In this document: piece after piece, positions 43,584 to 52,941 of the stretch
How positions within the stretch are numbered: position 1 is the first letter of the stretch
Layout of the letters: each line of letters begins with the position of its first letter
Assembly: GCF_004570385.1 (NCBI RefSeq)
Contig: NZ_SPQL01000002.1
Span: forward strand, 310,001-374,000
Source of the DNA: Blastococcus sp. CT_GayMR19
GTDB taxonomy: Bacteria > Actinomycetota > Actinomycetes > Mycobacteriales > Geodermatophilaceae
Length of the DNA stretch: 64,000 nucleotides
Reading direction: 5' to 3'
Made by a program: the position numbers and the translations under genes
Notes under the pieces: generated by a model
What the model saw: only the letters and a program-made list of their open reading frames with translations
Told to the model about the DNA's origin: nothing
The model's database searches: none

Positions 43584-45272
43584 GTGACCTCCCCCCGCAC
43601 CAGCACCCGGCCCCCGCGTCGCGACGCAGCACCGCGTGGACAGGGTCAGTGGGCCCTGGGCTACCGCGAGCCGCTCAATCCCAACGAACGGATGAAGAAG
43701 GACGCCGACGGGCTCACCGTCCGTCAACGGATCCTCGACATCTACTCGAGGACCGGCTTCGACGGCATCGACGCCGGTGACCTCCGCGGCCGGATGCGCT
43801 GGATGGGCCTCTACACCCAGCGCGCGCAGGGCATCCCCGGCGGCAAGACCGCGCTGCTGGAGCCGGAGGAGCTCGAGGACTCCTACTTCATGATGCGGGT
43901 CCGCATCGACGGCGGGCAGCTGACCAGCGAGGCGCTGCGGGTCATCGGCGGCATCAGTACGGAGTTCGGCCGGGACGTCGCCGACGTCACCGACCGGCAG
44001 AACGTGCAGCTGCACTGGATCCGCATCGAGGACGTGCCCGAGATCTGGCGGCGGCTGGAGTCGGTCGGCCTGTCGACCACCGAGGCCTGTGGCGACGTGC
44101 CCCGCGTGATGCTCGGCTGCCCGCTCGCCGGGATCCTCGAGGACGAGGTCGTCGACGCCACCGACGTCCTCGCCGACACCGTCGCGAAGTACGTGGGCAG
44201 CCCCGAGTTCAGCAACCTGCCCCGCAAGTGGAAGACGTCGATGTCCGGCTGCGTGGACCACTGCACGGAGCCGGAGATCGACGACGTCTCCTTCGTCGGT
44301 GTCGTGAACGAGGCGGGCGAGGCCGGCTACGACCTCTGGGTCGGCGGCGGGCTGTCGACCAACCCGATGTTCGCCCACCGGATCGGCGTCTTCGTGCGGC
44401 CCGACCAGGTCACCGACGTCTGGGCGGCCGTCACGTCGATCTTCCGCGACTACGGCTACCGCCGGCAGCGCAACCACGCGCGGATGAAGTTCCTCATGGC
44501 CGACTGGGGTCCGGAGAAGTTCCGTCAGGTGATGCAGGTCGAATACCTCCACGAGGCGCTGCCCGACGGCCCCGCCCCCGCGCCGGCCAAGCACGACCAG
44601 CGCGACCACGTCGGCGTCGCGAAGCAGAAGGACGGCGCCAACGCGGTCGGGTTCGCGCTGCGCAGCGGCCGGATCAGCGGCAGCCTGCTCACCCGCATCG
44701 CCCACCTCGCCGACGAGTTCGGCGCCGGCCGCATCCGGACGACGACGCAGCAGAAGCTGGTCATCCTCGACGTGCCGGACGAGAAGGTCGAGGACCTCGT
44801 CACCGCGCTCGCCGAGCACGACCTGCAGGTCCGGCCGAGCGCGTTCCGCCGCGGAACGATGGCCTGCACCGGCCTGGAGTTCTGCAAGCTGGCGATCGTC
44901 GAGACCAAGCAGCACGCGCAGGACCTCTACGCGGAGCTGGAGAAGCGCCTGCCCGACTTCGACGTGCCGATCGGCATCAACGTCAACGGCTGCCCGAACA
45001 GCTGCGCCCGGTTCCAGACCGCCGACATCGGGTTCAAGGGCTCGATGGTCCGCGACGCGAACGGCGAGATGGTCGAGGGCTTCCAGGTGCACCTGGGCGG
45101 GCACCTCGGCGTCGAGGCCACCTTCGGCCGCAAGTTCCGCGGGCACAAGGTGACCAAGGCCGAGACCGCGGACTACTGCGAGCGCGTGCTACGCGGCTTC
45201 CAGGAGCGCCGGACGCCCGGCGAGTCCTTCGCCGCCTATGTCGGCCGCGCCGAGGAAGCCTGGCTGCTCTGA
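43584..45272 (+). CDS. sirA: ferredoxin-type assimilatory sulfite reductase
   Basis: A 562-residue siroheme/[4Fe-4S] enzyme reducing sulfite to sulfide. The duplicated reductase fold is visible: repeat 1 around QLTSEALRVIGGISTEFGRDVADVTDRQNVQLHWI, with GDVPRVMLGCPLAG, and repeat 2 around GSLLTRIAHLADEFGAGRIRTTTQQKLV. Cluster ligands are in GTMACTGLEFCKLAIVETK (Cys-x5-Cys) and INVNGCPNSCARFQTADIG (Cys-x3-Cys). It could in principle be a nitrite reductase, but the cysH/cysC context and NirA/SirA family sequence favour sulfite. GTG 43584 is chosen because AGGAAG lies upstream and the sequence TSPRTSTRPPRRDAAP is the short disordered lead seen in relatives. Confidence 0.9.
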   Translation: MTSPRTSTRPPRRDAAPRGQGQWALGYREPLNPNERMKKDADGLTVRQRILDIYSRTGFDGIDAGDLRGRMRWMGLYTQRAQGIPGGKTALLEPEELEDSYFMMRVRIDGGQLTSEALRVIGGISTEFGRDVADVTDRQNVQLHWIRIEDVPEIWRRLESVGLSTTEACGDVPRVMLGCPLAGILEDEVVDATDVLADTVAKYVGSPEFSNLPRKWKTSMSGCVDHCTEPEIDDVSFVGVVNEAGEAGYDLWVGGGLSTNPMFAHRIGVFVRPDQVTDVWAAVTSIFRDYGYRRQRNHARMKFLMADWGPEKFRQVMQVEYLHEALPDGPAPAPAKHDQRDHVGVAKQKDGANAVGFALRSGRISGSLLTRIAHLADEFGAGRIRTTTQQKLVILDVPDEKVEDLVTALAEHDLQVRPSAFRRGTMACTGLEFCKLAIVETKQHAQDLYAELEKRLPDFDVPIGINVNGCPNSCARFQTADIGFKGSMVRDANGEMVEGFQVHLGGHLGVEATFGRKFRGHKVTKAETADYCERVLRGFQERRTPGESFAAYVGRAEEAWLL

Positions 45273-45273
45273 C

Positions 45274-45444
45274 GTGAGCGAGGACCAGCCCGCGGGAAGG
45301 CGCCGGCAGCTGCCGGTGTTCCACTGCCCGTACTGCGGCGACGAGGAGCTGACCCCGCACGGGGAGAGCTCCGACGCCTGGCGCTGCGGCGCCTGCCTGC
45401 GGGCCTTCTCGGTCCGCCTGATCGCGACGGGAGTGACGGAGTGA
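45274..45444 (+). CDS. zinc-ribbon microprotein between sirA and cysH
   Basis: A 56-residue protein with two knuckles, FHCPYCGDEEL and WRCGACLRAFSV, forming a CxxC-x20-CxxC zinc ribbon. GTG 45274 is 1 bp after the sirA stop, and its own stop overlaps the cysH GTG. Small proteins of this sort are regularly found between sirA and cysH in Actinobacteria; role unknown, perhaps a partner or electron/metal chaperone for either enzyme. The tight coupling is strong support that it is expressed. Confidence 0.8.
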   Translation: MSEDQPAGRRRQLPVFHCPYCGDEELTPHGESSDAWRCGACLRAFSVRLIATGVTE

Positions 45445-46157
45445 CGATCGCCATCCGGCCGACGCCGACGCCTGAACTGGCTGCCGATGCCGACGCCCGG
45501 TTCGAGGGCATCTCCGACCCGGTCGAGCAGGCCCTCGCCGTCCTCCGCTGGGCCGGGGACACCTTCGGCCCGACCTTCGCGATCACGTCGTCCATGGCCG
45601 ACGGCCTGCTGGCTCACCTGGCCAGTCGCGTGATCCCCGGGGTCAACGTCGTCTTCCTGAACACCGGCTACCACTTCGCCGAGACCATCGGCACGCGGGA
45701 CTGGATCACGTCCGCCCTGCCGATCACCCTGGTCGACGTGCAGCCGCCGACCACCGTGGCGGAGCAGGACGCCGAGTTCGGCCCGAAGCTCTACGAGCGG
45801 GACCCCGATCTCTGCTGCTCGCTGCGCAAGGTCCAGCCGCTGGCCACGACGCTTGCCGGGTACCTGGCCTGGGGTTCGGGCGTCCGCCGGGACGAGTCGC
45901 CGACGCGCGCCGGCACGCGGCTGGTCGACTGGGACGCCAAGCGCGGGATGGTCAAGGTCAATCCCATGGCTGCCTGGACCCAGGACGTCGTCGACGCGTA
46001 CGTCACCGAGCACCAGGTGCCGGTCAACCCGCTGTTCGAACTCGGCTACGGCTCGATCGGCTGCGCTCCCTGCACGCGTCCGGTCGCCCCGGGCGAGGAC
46101 CCGCGCGCCGGCCGCTGGGCGGGCAAGAACAAGATCGAGTGCGGCATCCACACCTGA
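45441..46157 (+). CDS. cysH: adenylyl-sulfate reductase (thioredoxin-dependent, CysH family)
   Basis: A 238-residue PP-loop reductase. The P-loop region FAITSSMADGLLAHLASR and VVFLNTGYHFAET open the domain. Two cysteine pairs, DPDLCCSLRKVQPL and GSIGCAPCTRPV, give the [4Fe-4S] site that marks APS reductases as opposed to cluster-free PAPS reductases. The C-terminal nucleophile is in KIECGIHT. It reduces APS to sulfite for SirA. GTG overlaps the preceding stop (GTGA). Confidence 0.92.
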   Translation: MTIAIRPTPTPELAADADARFEGISDPVEQALAVLRWAGDTFGPTFAITSSMADGLLAHLASRVIPGVNVVFLNTGYHFAETIGTRDWITSALPITLVDVQPPTTVAEQDAEFGPKLYERDPDLCCSLRKVQPLATTLAGYLAWGSGVRRDESPTRAGTRLVDWDAKRGMVKVNPMAAWTQDVVDAYVTEHQVPVNPLFELGYGSIGCAPCTRPVAPGEDPRAGRWAGKNKIECGIHT

Positions 46158-46226
46158 TCACAGCTCCGCTGGGGAACCCGAGCGGCTCCGCCGTGCAGCC
46201 GTCCTGACGAGGGGCAGGATGAGCTC

Positions 46227-46520
46227 ATGCCCCGCCCGCCGCGCCTGTCCCCCGACGAGATCGCCGCCGCACTGCATGGGCTGCCGCTGTGGTCCGGCGA
46301 CGGGGACGGCCTGCGCCGGACCGTGGAGCTGCCGAGCTTCCGGGACGCCGTGGCCGCCATCGCCGCGATCGCGGACGTCGCCGAGGACTTGGACCACCAC
46401 CCCGACGTCGACCTCCGCTGGCGCACGCTGCACCTGACCCTGGTCAGTCACTCGGCCGGCGGGGTCAGCGAGCTCGACCTGGAACTCGCCCGCCGCATCG
46501 ACGCCCTGCTCCCCGGTTGA
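46227..46520 (+). CDS. 4a-hydroxytetrahydrobiopterin dehydratase
   Basis: A 97-residue pterin-4a-carbinolamine dehydratase. The conserved motif is VAEDLDHHPDVDLRWRTLHLTLVSHSAGGVSELD, with the His-His-Pro triad and the later His used in catalysis. It recycles pterin cofactors or moonlights in molybdopterin metabolism. No pterin-dependent hydroxylase gene is adjacent. It ends at a stem-loop between convergent genes. Confidence 0.9.
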   Translation: MPRPPRLSPDEIAAALHGLPLWSGDGDGLRRTVELPSFRDAVAAIAAIADVAEDLDHHPDVDLRWRTLHLTLVSHSAGGVSELDLELARRIDALLPG

Positions 46521-46534
46521 TACAGCCGCTGTAA

Positions 46535-46591
46535 CGGACTTTCCGCGCGGAACGTCCTGGGGCGAGGCCGGCCTCTCGGCGCGGAAGTCCG
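46535..46591. terminator. bidirectional stem-loop terminator
   Basis: CGGACTTTCCGCGC (46535-46548) pairs with GCGCGGAAGTCCG (46579-46591), one base bulged, enclosing a GAGGCCGGCCTC palindrome. It lies between the convergent dehydratase and DUF3037 genes, 14 and 2 bp from their stops. Confidence 0.65.
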
Positions 46592-46593
46592 GT

Positions 46594-46986
46594 TCAGGCC
46601 TCGACAGGGAGGACGAGCAGGCGCAGCAGGCGGTCGGCCTCGGCGTCCGGGTCGTCGGTGAGTCCGGTGTGCACCGCCCCCGGCTGGACGACGGTGCTCC
46701 GCGGCGCGGTGAGCCAGCGGAAGCGCGAGCCCAGCGCCTCCCGCCCTGCCGCACCCGCAGCCGGGTCTGCCGCGCAGACGTCGGCCGCGGCCCGCAGCGC
46801 CCGCCCGATCGCGTCGGCGTCGGCGGTCGGGTCCAATGCATACAGTCGCTGTACGTCGAGGTGCACCCGCGAGCCGAGGTAGTCGCGCTGCCGGCAGTAG
46901 ACCAGCACCCCGGCGTTCAGCGCCTCGCCCCGCTCGACCCGCGGAACCACCCGCAGCACCGCGTACTCGAAGGTCTCCTTCGTCAT
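46594..46986 (-). CDS. DUF3037 domain protein
   Basis: A 130-residue protein beginning MTKETFEYAVLRVVPRVERGE, then LNAGVLVYCRQRDYLGSRVHL and a late LTAPRSTVVQPGAVHTGLT: the DUF3037 pattern. Function unknown. Its ATG overlaps the stop of the HipA-type kinase gene (ATGA). This DUF3037/HipA-like pairing recurs in bacteria and suggests the two proteins act together. Confidence 0.87.
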   Translation of the reverse strand: MTKETFEYAVLRVVPRVERGEALNAGVLVYCRQRDYLGSRVHLDVQRLYALDPTADADAIGRALRAAADVCAADPAAGAAGREALGSRFRWLTAPRSTVVQPGAVHTGLTDDPDAEADRLLRLLVLPVEA

Positions 46987-47828
46987 CGCTGCGTGACCCC
47001 CTCGGGCGGTGGCGGGCCCAGCCAGGCGGGCCGGTTCTCCCCGCGGGGCGCCCGTCGGCGGCCCTTCCCCCCGGTCGCGGCCGCGGCGACCAACCCCGGC
47101 AGCCAGGCCTCCCGCGCCGCCAGCCGGGCGAGCAGCTGCGCGACGTAGCGCTCCCGGCTCGCATCCGCGACGCCGTCCTCGAGCCAGTCGTCGGGCACCT
47201 GCGCCAGCACCTCCTCGAGCAGCCGCCGGGTCACCCGCGGCGCCAGCGCGGCGTCGGCGGCCGGCACGTCCGGCTCGCACTCGATCAGCGCGTGCGCCGC
47301 CGCGTCGTAGGGCCGGTCGACGGCGGCCGCCGCACCCGGCCAGGAGTGGTGGAAGGTCAGCGCCGCGCCGTGGTCGATCAGCTGGAGCCGGCCGTGCCAG
47401 AAGAGCATGTTCGGGTTGCGCCAGGAGCGGTCGACGTTGCCCACCAGGGCGTCGAACCACAGCACGCGGCCGGCGAGGTCGGGGTCCACGCCGTCCGCCC
47501 CGGCCTCGAAGTCGAGTGCGCCCGGCAGGTAGTCCAGGCCCAGGTTGCGTCCGGCGGAGCGCTTGAGCAGCTCCTGCACCTCGACGTCCGGCTCCCCGAC
47601 CGCCAGCTCGGGTGCGACGTCGACGGTCACCAGCCGCGGCACCGGCAGCTCCAGGGCGCGGGCCAGCTCGGCGCAGACGACCTCGGCGACCAGCACGTTC
47701 ACTCCCTGGCCGGCGGCCCGCCACTTGACCACGTACGTGCCCAGGTCGTCGGCCTCCATGAGCCCGGGCAGCGAGCCACCCTCGCGCAGCGGGGTGACGT
47801 ACCGGGTGGCGGTGACGGCGGTCAGCAC
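46983..47828 (-). CDS. HipA-family kinase-like protein
   Basis: A protein of 281 residues with the HipA-like fold. MEADDLGTYVVKWRAAGQG holds the ATP-binding lysine, ALVGNVDRSWRNPNML the catalytic loop (Asn-x-Asp-Arg ... Asn) and LQLIDHGAALTFHHSWP the metal-binding DHG triplet (DFG in canonical kinases). It is shorter than toxin HipA and lacks a HipB-type antitoxin beside it; DUF3037 is the partner instead. The start is set at GTG 47828 because an upstream alternative at 47876 would overlap the ABC permease stop and lacks a ribosome-binding site. Regulation and substrate unknown. Confidence 0.78.
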   Translation of the reverse strand: MLTAVTATRYVTPLREGGSLPGLMEADDLGTYVVKWRAAGQGVNVLVAEVVCAELARALELPVPRLVTVDVAPELAVGEPDVEVQELLKRSAGRNLGLDYLPGALDFEAGADGVDPDLAGRVLWFDALVGNVDRSWRNPNMLFWHGRLQLIDHGAALTFHHSWPGAAAAVDRPYDAAAHALIECEPDVPAADAALAPRVTRRLLEEVLAQVPDDWLEDGVADASRERYVAQLLARLAAREAWLPGLVAAAATGGKGRRRAPRGENRPAWLGPPPPEGVTQR

Positions 47829-47841
47829 AGTGCCGGTCAAC

Positions 47842-49485
47842 CTACGTGGTCGGGACGTCCCGTCGCCGGAAGGCACCGACGGCCGCGACGGCGAGCAGCC
47901 CGGCCACCAGCGTCAGGACGGCGACCGGGGCCGGCTCGAACGCCTCCGCCGGGATCACCGGCGTCCACCCGAACGGCGACGTCCTCAGCACCGCCTCCGG
48001 CAGGCCGAGCAGCCCTCCGAAGAGTCCCAGCACCAGCGTCCAGGTGACCGCCGGCCAGGCGAGCGCCGCGCCGCCCGGCACCAGGCCGACCAGCAGCGCG
48101 GCCACCCCGGCCAGCACCAGCACAGCCGGCAGGTGCACCAGCTGCGCGCCCAGCTGCGTGGCCACCAGGGCGGCATCCCCGCGGACGGCCGCTGCGGCCG
48201 TTCCGGTGCCGAGTCCGGCGGCGACCAGCAGGAGGAGCGAGGCGACGGCGGTCACGCCGAGGACGGCGGCCAGGTAGCGCCGGCGGTCCAGGGACGTGGC
48301 CAGCAGCAGCTCCGTCCGGCCCGCCGCCTCCTCCGTCCGCAGGCGCAGCACGGAGCCGACCGCGAACGCCCCCACCCCCAGCGCGAGGTAGAGCGCCGTC
48401 GCCCCGAGGAAGGCGTCCGTCGGATCGCTCGCGCCCAGCGCCGCGAACGCCTCCTGCAGCCGGGCGTTGCCGGCCACCATGGCGGCGACCTCGTCGGCCA
48501 GCGAGCCGAACACCATGCCCATCAGCAGCAGAGCCGTCGCCCAGGAGAGGACCGCGGCCCGCTGCAGCCGGAAGGCCAGCGAGCCCGGTCCGGACAGCAG
48601 GGGGGACGCACCGGCCGGGCCCGGCCGGTCCGGGAGCAGGCCGGCGCCGACGTCCCGCATCCCCACCAGGCGGTAGGCCACAGCGGTGAGGACGACGGCG
48701 AGCGCGACCGGCAGCAGCAGCGGCCACCACCGCAGGTCGACGAACGCGCGGGTCTGCTGGGCCCAGCCGACGGGGGACAGCCAGGACAGCAGCGAGCCGC
48801 CGCGTTCCATCACGTCACCCACGCCGCGGAGCAGCACCGCCGCCGCCAGGACGGCGAGGGCCGCGCCCGAGGCCGCCCTCGAATGCTCGGTCAGCTGCGC
48901 CGTTACCGCCGCGACGGCGCCGAACGTCAGCCCGGTGACCCCGATCCCGGCCGCCAGTGCGAGGGAGTCGACGACGGCGAGGCCCGCGACCGCGAGCCCG
49001 GCCGTCATCCCTGCGGCCACCGCCGCGTTCGCCAGGGCCGTCTCCAGGAGGGTGGCGGTGAGCGCGGCACGCCGGCCCACGACGCCCGCGCGGACGAGCT
49101 CGGCGCGGCCGGACTCCTCCTCGGCACGGGTGTTCCGGACGACGAGCTGGATCGACATGATCGCGGCCGCCACCATGACCGCGAGCGCCACCTCGTTGGC
49201 GATGATCGCGCCGAGCGTGTAATCGCCCAGGCCGTACCCGGGGCCGCTGAGCAGCACCGCGGCCGGGTTGGCCTGCACCGCGGCGCGCCCCTGCCGGTCG
49301 GCCGCGGTCGGGTAGGTGGCGTCCAGGACGACGGCTCCGTAGACCGTCAGGGCAGCGAGCGACAGCACCCACACCGCCAGCCGCACGCGGTCGCGTCGCA
49401 GCGCGAACCGGAGCAGGACGCCGGATCCGGCGAACAGCCGCGGCCCGGCCGCCGGTGCCGTCGCCGGAACCGTCGGCGTGGTCAC
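47842..49485 (-). CDS. ABC exporter permease, polyketide-antibiotic type
   Basis: A 547-residue membrane protein with about twelve helices in two similar halves; each half begins with a segment like [24 protein letters not shown]. Loops carry [25 protein letters not shown] and [25 protein letters not shown], a duplicated motif with E-E-x-G-R-x-E-L typical of the actinobacterial polyketide-antibiotic exporter permeases. GTG 49485 overlaps the ATPase stop (GTGA). It forms an exporter with the ATPase upstream; the cargo is unknown. Confidence 0.87.
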   Translation of the reverse strand: MTTPTVPATAPAAGPRLFAGSGVLLRFALRRDRVRLAVWVLSLAALTVYGAVVLDATYPTAADRQGRAAVQANPAAVLLSGPGYGLGDYTLGAIIANEVALAVMVAAAIMSIQLVVRNTRAEEESGRAELVRAGVVGRRAALTATLLETALANAAVAAGMTAGLAVAGLAVVDSLALAAGIGVTGLTFGAVAAVTAQLTEHSRAASGAALAVLAAAVLLRGVGDVMERGGSLLSWLSPVGWAQQTRAFVDLRWWPLLLPVALAVVLTAVAYRLVGMRDVGAGLLPDRPGPAGASPLLSGPGSLAFRLQRAAVLSWATALLLMGMVFGSLADEVAAMVAGNARLQEAFAALGASDPTDAFLGATALYLALGVGAFAVGSVLRLRTEEAAGRTELLLATSLDRRRYLAAVLGVTAVASLLLLVAAGLGTGTAAAAVRGDAALVATQLGAQLVHLPAVLVLAGVAALLVGLVPGGAALAWPAVTWTLVLGLFGGLLGLPEAVLRTSPFGWTPVIPAEAFEPAPVAVLTLVAGLLAVAAVGAFRRRDVPTT

Positions 49486-50399
49486 GGCGCGGGTACCCCG
49501 GCGGCGGCCGGCTCGTCCCCGTAGTGCCGCAGGAACAGCTCCTCCAGGGACGGCGGGGCAGCCGTCAGGCCGCGCACCCCGAGCGTGCCGAGCGCGCGCA
49601 CGACGCCGTCCAGGTGCGCGTCGTCCACGAGGAAGGTGACCCGCCCGCCGTGGACGGCGAGGTCGTGCACCCCCGGCAGCCCGGCGAGCACGGTCGGGTC
49701 GGCGTCGGTCACCACCGTCACCGTGCTGCGGGTGAGATGGCGCAGGTCGGCGAGCGTGCCGGACTCCACGGTGCGGCCGCTCCGGATGATCGTCACGGTG
49801 TCGCAGAGCTTCTCGACCTCGGCGAGGATGTGGCTCGACAGCAGCACCGACCGGCCGGCCAGCCGCGCCTCGTGGACGTACTCGGTGAACACCGCCTCCA
49901 TGAGCGGGTCCAGTCCGGAGGTGGGCTCGTCCAGGACGAGCAGTTCCACCTCCGCGGCGAGCGCCGCCACCAGCGCCACCTTCTGCCGGTTGCCCTTCGA
50001 GTACGTGCGCGCCTTCTTGGTCGGGTCCAGCTCGAACCGCTCGAGCAGCTCGGCCCGGCGGCGTGGGTCGAGCCCGCCGCGCAGCCGCCCGAGCAGGTCG
50101 ATGGCCTCGCCCCCGGTGAGGTTCGGCCACAGGTTCACGTCACCGGGGACGTAGGCCAGCCGCCGGTGCAGCGCGACGGCGTCGTCCCACGGGTCGCCGC
50201 CGAGCAGCCGCACCGAGCCCGCGTCCGTGCGCAGCAGCCCCAGCAGTACGCGGATCGTCGTCGACTTGCCCGAGCCGTTCGGACCCAGGAAACCCACCAC
50301 CGAACCCACCGGGACGGTGAGCTCCAGGCCGTCCAGGGCCGTCACCGTGCCGAAGGACTTCCTCAGGCCGTGCACCTCGACGGCCGGGCTGTCGGACAT
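49482..50399 (-). CDS. ABC exporter ATP-binding protein
   Basis: A 305-residue ATPase of the drug-resistance type. Walker [21 protein letters not shown], signature [17 protein letters not shown] (SKGNRQK in place of LSGGQ), Walker [20 protein letters not shown], switch [13 protein letters not shown]. The C-terminal region [22 protein letters not shown] is the usual DrrA-like extension. Operon with the permease. ATG with GAGGCT-like upstream context. Confidence 0.9.
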   Translation of the reverse strand: MSDSPAVEVHGLRKSFGTVTALDGLELTVPVGSVVGFLGPNGSGKSTTIRVLLGLLRTDAGSVRLLGGDPWDDAVALHRRLAYVPGDVNLWPNLTGGEAIDLLGRLRGGLDPRRRAELLERFELDPTKKARTYSKGNRQKVALVAALAAEVELLVLDEPTSGLDPLMEAVFTEYVHEARLAGRSVLLSSHILAEVEKLCDTVTIIRSGRTVESGTLADLRHLTRSTVTVVTDADPTVLAGLPGVHDLAVHGGRVTFLVDDAHLDGVVRALGTLGVRGLTAAPPSLEELFLRHYGDEPAAAGVPAP

Positions 50400-50648
50400 G
50401 GCGAGCCTCCGGGAACGGCGCTAACAGGCCGGTCGTCCCCGCACGCTAGATCCCTGCCGGTTCCGGCCCAAGAAGGTTTCGCGCGCCCATTGGCCCCGGC
50501 CGGCCACGGGCAACCGTCGCCCTGATGGCGGCTTCAGGGCTACCCTCCGGCCGTTCGTCGAAGCACCGCGAGCGGCATCGGAGGCGCAGATCAAGCCCGT
50601 GAGGGGCGCTCGTCGCCTTCGCGTCTGACGAGCGGGTGAGGTACTGGC

Positions 50649-50849
50649 CTAGAGGCCCGAAGCGGACCGCGGGACTGCCGTATCTGGGCCGTACCCGTGG
50701 GCAACAACGAAGGCCGCGATCGACCCGTACTTCTCACGGATCACCGCCGTTTCGGCGACACGGTCATGCGTTTGCACGAAGAAGCGGCCCCGCTTCGTAG
50801 CTCCACCGCATCCGCAGAAGCACGAACCGGTGGGCGCCAGGTCGGTCAT
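50649..50849 (-). CDS. small CxCGCG protein, unknown function
   Basis: A 66-residue protein starting MTDLAPTGSCFCGCGGATKRG, continuing RFFVQTHDRVAETAVIREKYGSI. The cluster CFCGCG followed by a basic-aromatic segment and THDR resembles short zinc-knuckle proteins often seen near mobile or phage-like regions in Actinobacteria (family knowledge, low certainty). It is divergent from the orphan gene on the other strand, 132 bp apart. Confidence 0.5.
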   Translation of the reverse strand: MTDLAPTGSCFCGCGGATKRGRFFVQTHDRVAETAVIREKYGSIAAFVVAHGYGPDTAVPRSASGL

Positions 50850-50981
50850 GGCAGGACGCTCTCACGCGAGCGGACGACCTCGGCGGCCGTTGGTCTACGG
50901 ACTGGGAAATTACGTCGTCCAGGTGAAAGTGTCGACGACAGATGCCGATCGCTCCTGCAGACCGGGCGCCACGAGGCGTCG

Positions 50982-51854
50982 GTGATCGAGAATGCGGAGA
51001 GCGCAGTGTCGCTGACATACGGTGGGCCGAGTCGGCCGCCAGCCTTCAAGCCATGCGAGCGGTTCAACCGCGATGGCAGTCGCTGCAGTAACGACACCCA
51101 CCATGTCGACGCCTGGTGCCGACGACCCGGCTGCGATGGCTTCCGCCGAGCTGGCACGGCGTCGGCACCACCGCCGACGCCGGACACCGCGACGGGCGGA
51201 CTGCCGCGTGCGCGCCAGGCAGACGGTGATGCCGCGGCGCTTCCATACTTCGAGCCGGGCACCGTGCACATCACCACGGCGGCAATTGACAGCTACCGCT
51301 ACCACCATGGGGGCTCCATGGAGTCGGCCCGCGGGGAGCTGCGGGACATGCTCGAAGCCTTCGCCCCTACGGCGGCGGTTCGATCGTCGCAGGGCTACAT
51401 CAGTCTGCTGCGTGACGGCTACAAGCTCATTCTGAACGCTGATCTCGACGTGTTGACGAGCTACTTCACCGTGCACCGCGAGCGGACGTGGGCGCAACTG
51501 CAGGCCGGCGTGACCTCCCGCTTCCCCGGCGGTGGCTCTAAGGGGTCGCCGGGCGAGCCATTGAAGAAGCCGGCCGAGTTCCAGTCGTTGACCTGCGATC
51601 CGCAGACGGTGGAACTCAAGCCGCGGCACCTGCGAGCGTTCGCGGTGCGAACGGACCTCGAGCACCTGGCTGGAGGTCAGCTGGAAGTCGCCTTCCGTCG
51701 CTTCATAGTCGAGAAGTTCGCCTCCCAGCCCGGGGTTGTCCGCAGAGACAACTTGGTGGAGTTCACCGAGGGGGACGTGCGTGTCATCTTCTCAGCCGAT
51801 CAGCAGCGGGTATTGACCGTCTTCTGGCCACGTCGAGCAGACGCTGAGGACTGA
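50982..51854 (+). CDS. orphan protein with zinc-knuckle and duplicated C-terminal domain
   Basis: About 290 residues, unmatched to a family. The N-terminal part reads PCERFNRDGSRCSNDTHHVDAW with CRRPGCDGF, giving four cysteines and two histidines for metal binding. A proline-rich linker follows. The rest holds two diverged copies of about 75 residues: one ends RDGYKLILNADLDVLTSYF, the other EGDVRVIFSADQQRVLTVFW. GTG 50982 is chosen since the region before it lacks coding bias; the frame opens at 50697. Base use is less G/C-biased than neighbours, consistent with recent acquisition. Confidence 0.55.
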   Translation: MIENAESAVSLTYGGPSRPPAFKPCERFNRDGSRCSNDTHHVDAWCRRPGCDGFRRAGTASAPPPTPDTATGGLPRARQADGDAAALPYFEPGTVHITTAAIDSYRYHHGGSMESARGELRDMLEAFAPTAAVRSSQGYISLLRDGYKLILNADLDVLTSYFTVHRERTWAQLQAGVTSRFPGGGSKGSPGEPLKKPAEFQSLTCDPQTVELKPRHLRAFAVRTDLEHLAGGQLEVAFRRFIVEKFASQPGVVRRDNLVEFTEGDVRVIFSADQQRVLTVFWPRRADAED

Positions 51855-52191
51855 GCTGTCTCCATCCCACAAGGAGGCAGCTCCAGCCGCTGCCCAACCG
51901 CAACGGCACTAACCTGCCCAGGCCGACCTGGTACCGCCGCGGTCCGCCGGATTGCTGGTGCTGTTCGTGATGACGCTTGCAAACACCGTCTAGGCCCGCC
52001 GGCAGAACCAATCCGGTTCTCGGTAGCCACTGTCCTGAGTGGGCCGCTTGGGGACACCCGCTTCAAGCTCAGGAGTTCCCGCGGAAGCGTCGTCAAGTCG
52101 CACACCTTGACCTTCTTCCGCGGAAGCGTGTTCACCTGCTCCGTGTCCTTGAAGTAGGGCCGGTTACGGCCAAACGTCGGCGGCCGCTGAG
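51855..52191. other. 337-bp gap without a supported gene
   Basis: Only short frames without bias are present. CCGCGGAAGCGT occurs twice (about 52079-52090 and 52118-52129), a short direct repeat. Composition is lower in G/C than neighbours. It may be a remnant of the insertion that brought the orphan gene. Confidence 0.35.
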
Positions 52192-52941
52192 CTACACGTC
52201 GCGGCGTCCTAGCAGCATCGCGCCGAGCAGCCAGGCGACGACCGCCCAGCCCGCGACGATCGCCAGGCCCACCGGCCAGCTCGTGGCGACCGCGGCGAAG
52301 GCGTCCTCCCCCACCCGCAGCGCCGGCAGCGCCTGGGAGGCACGCATCGCGAGCTCCTTCCCCCAGAGCGCCAGGGCCGGCGGCAGGACGAAGACCAGCG
52401 CCACCCCGATGCCCACCGCCCCCGCGGTCGACCGGAGCACCGTGCCCAGCGCGACGGCGAGGACCGCCACGAGCGCACCGTTGACCACCTGCAGCCCCAT
52501 GGGCCGGAGCACCTCCGGGCTGGTCAGTGCCAGGCCGCCCGGAACGTCGGTGAGGGTGAACGCCGCCGCGGCACAGACCACGACGAGGACGGCGGTGAGC
52601 AGGGCGCAGTACAGGGTGACGACGAGCGTCTTGGCCGTCAGCAGCCGCGTGCGCCGGGGCGCGACGGTCAGCGAGACCAGTGCCATGCCGGACGCGAACT
52701 CGGTGGTCACGGCCAGCACGCCGAGCACGAGGACGACGAGCTGACCGATGCCGAAGCCGGTGAGCGCGACACCCAGCGCGACGTCGGACCGCGGGGCCGA
52801 GTTGGTGCTCGCCGCCGCCAGCCACCCGGTGCCGCCGACCACGAGGAGATACAGCGCGGTGCACCACCAGGTCGAGCGGATCGACCGCAGCTTGGTCCAC
52901 TCGCTGCGCAGCAGGGCCCGGAAGGGCACGGCCCCCCTCAT
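52192..52941 (-). CDS. ABC-2 type transporter permease
   Basis: A 249-residue membrane protein with six helices. The opening FRALLRSEWTKLRSIRSTWWCTALYLLVVGG is typical of actinobacterial ABC-2 permeases, as are FASGMALVSLTVAPRRTRLLTAK and the end WAVVAWLLGAMLLGRRDV. The ATG overlaps the ATPase stop (ATGA), making a two-gene exporter. Cargo unknown. It converges with the orphan gene. Confidence 0.87.
   Translation of the reverse strand: MRGAVPFRALLRSEWTKLRSIRSTWWCTALYLLVVGGTGWLAAASTNSAPRSDVALGVALTGFGIGQLVVLVLGVLAVTTEFASGMALVSLTVAPRRTRLLTAKTLVVTLYCALLTAVLVVVCAAAAFTLTDVPGGLALTSPEVLRPMGLQVVNGALVAVLAVALGTVLRSTAGAVGIGVALVFVLPPALALWGKELAMRASQALPALRVGEDAFAAVATSWPVGLAIVAGWAVVAWLLGAMLLGRRDV

Noticed and set aside
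46521-46870. Two similar 13-bp palindromes (TACAG-N3-CTGTA)
   Set aside because: One is inside the DUF3037 coding sequence and explained by its codons; not enough for a regulatory claim.
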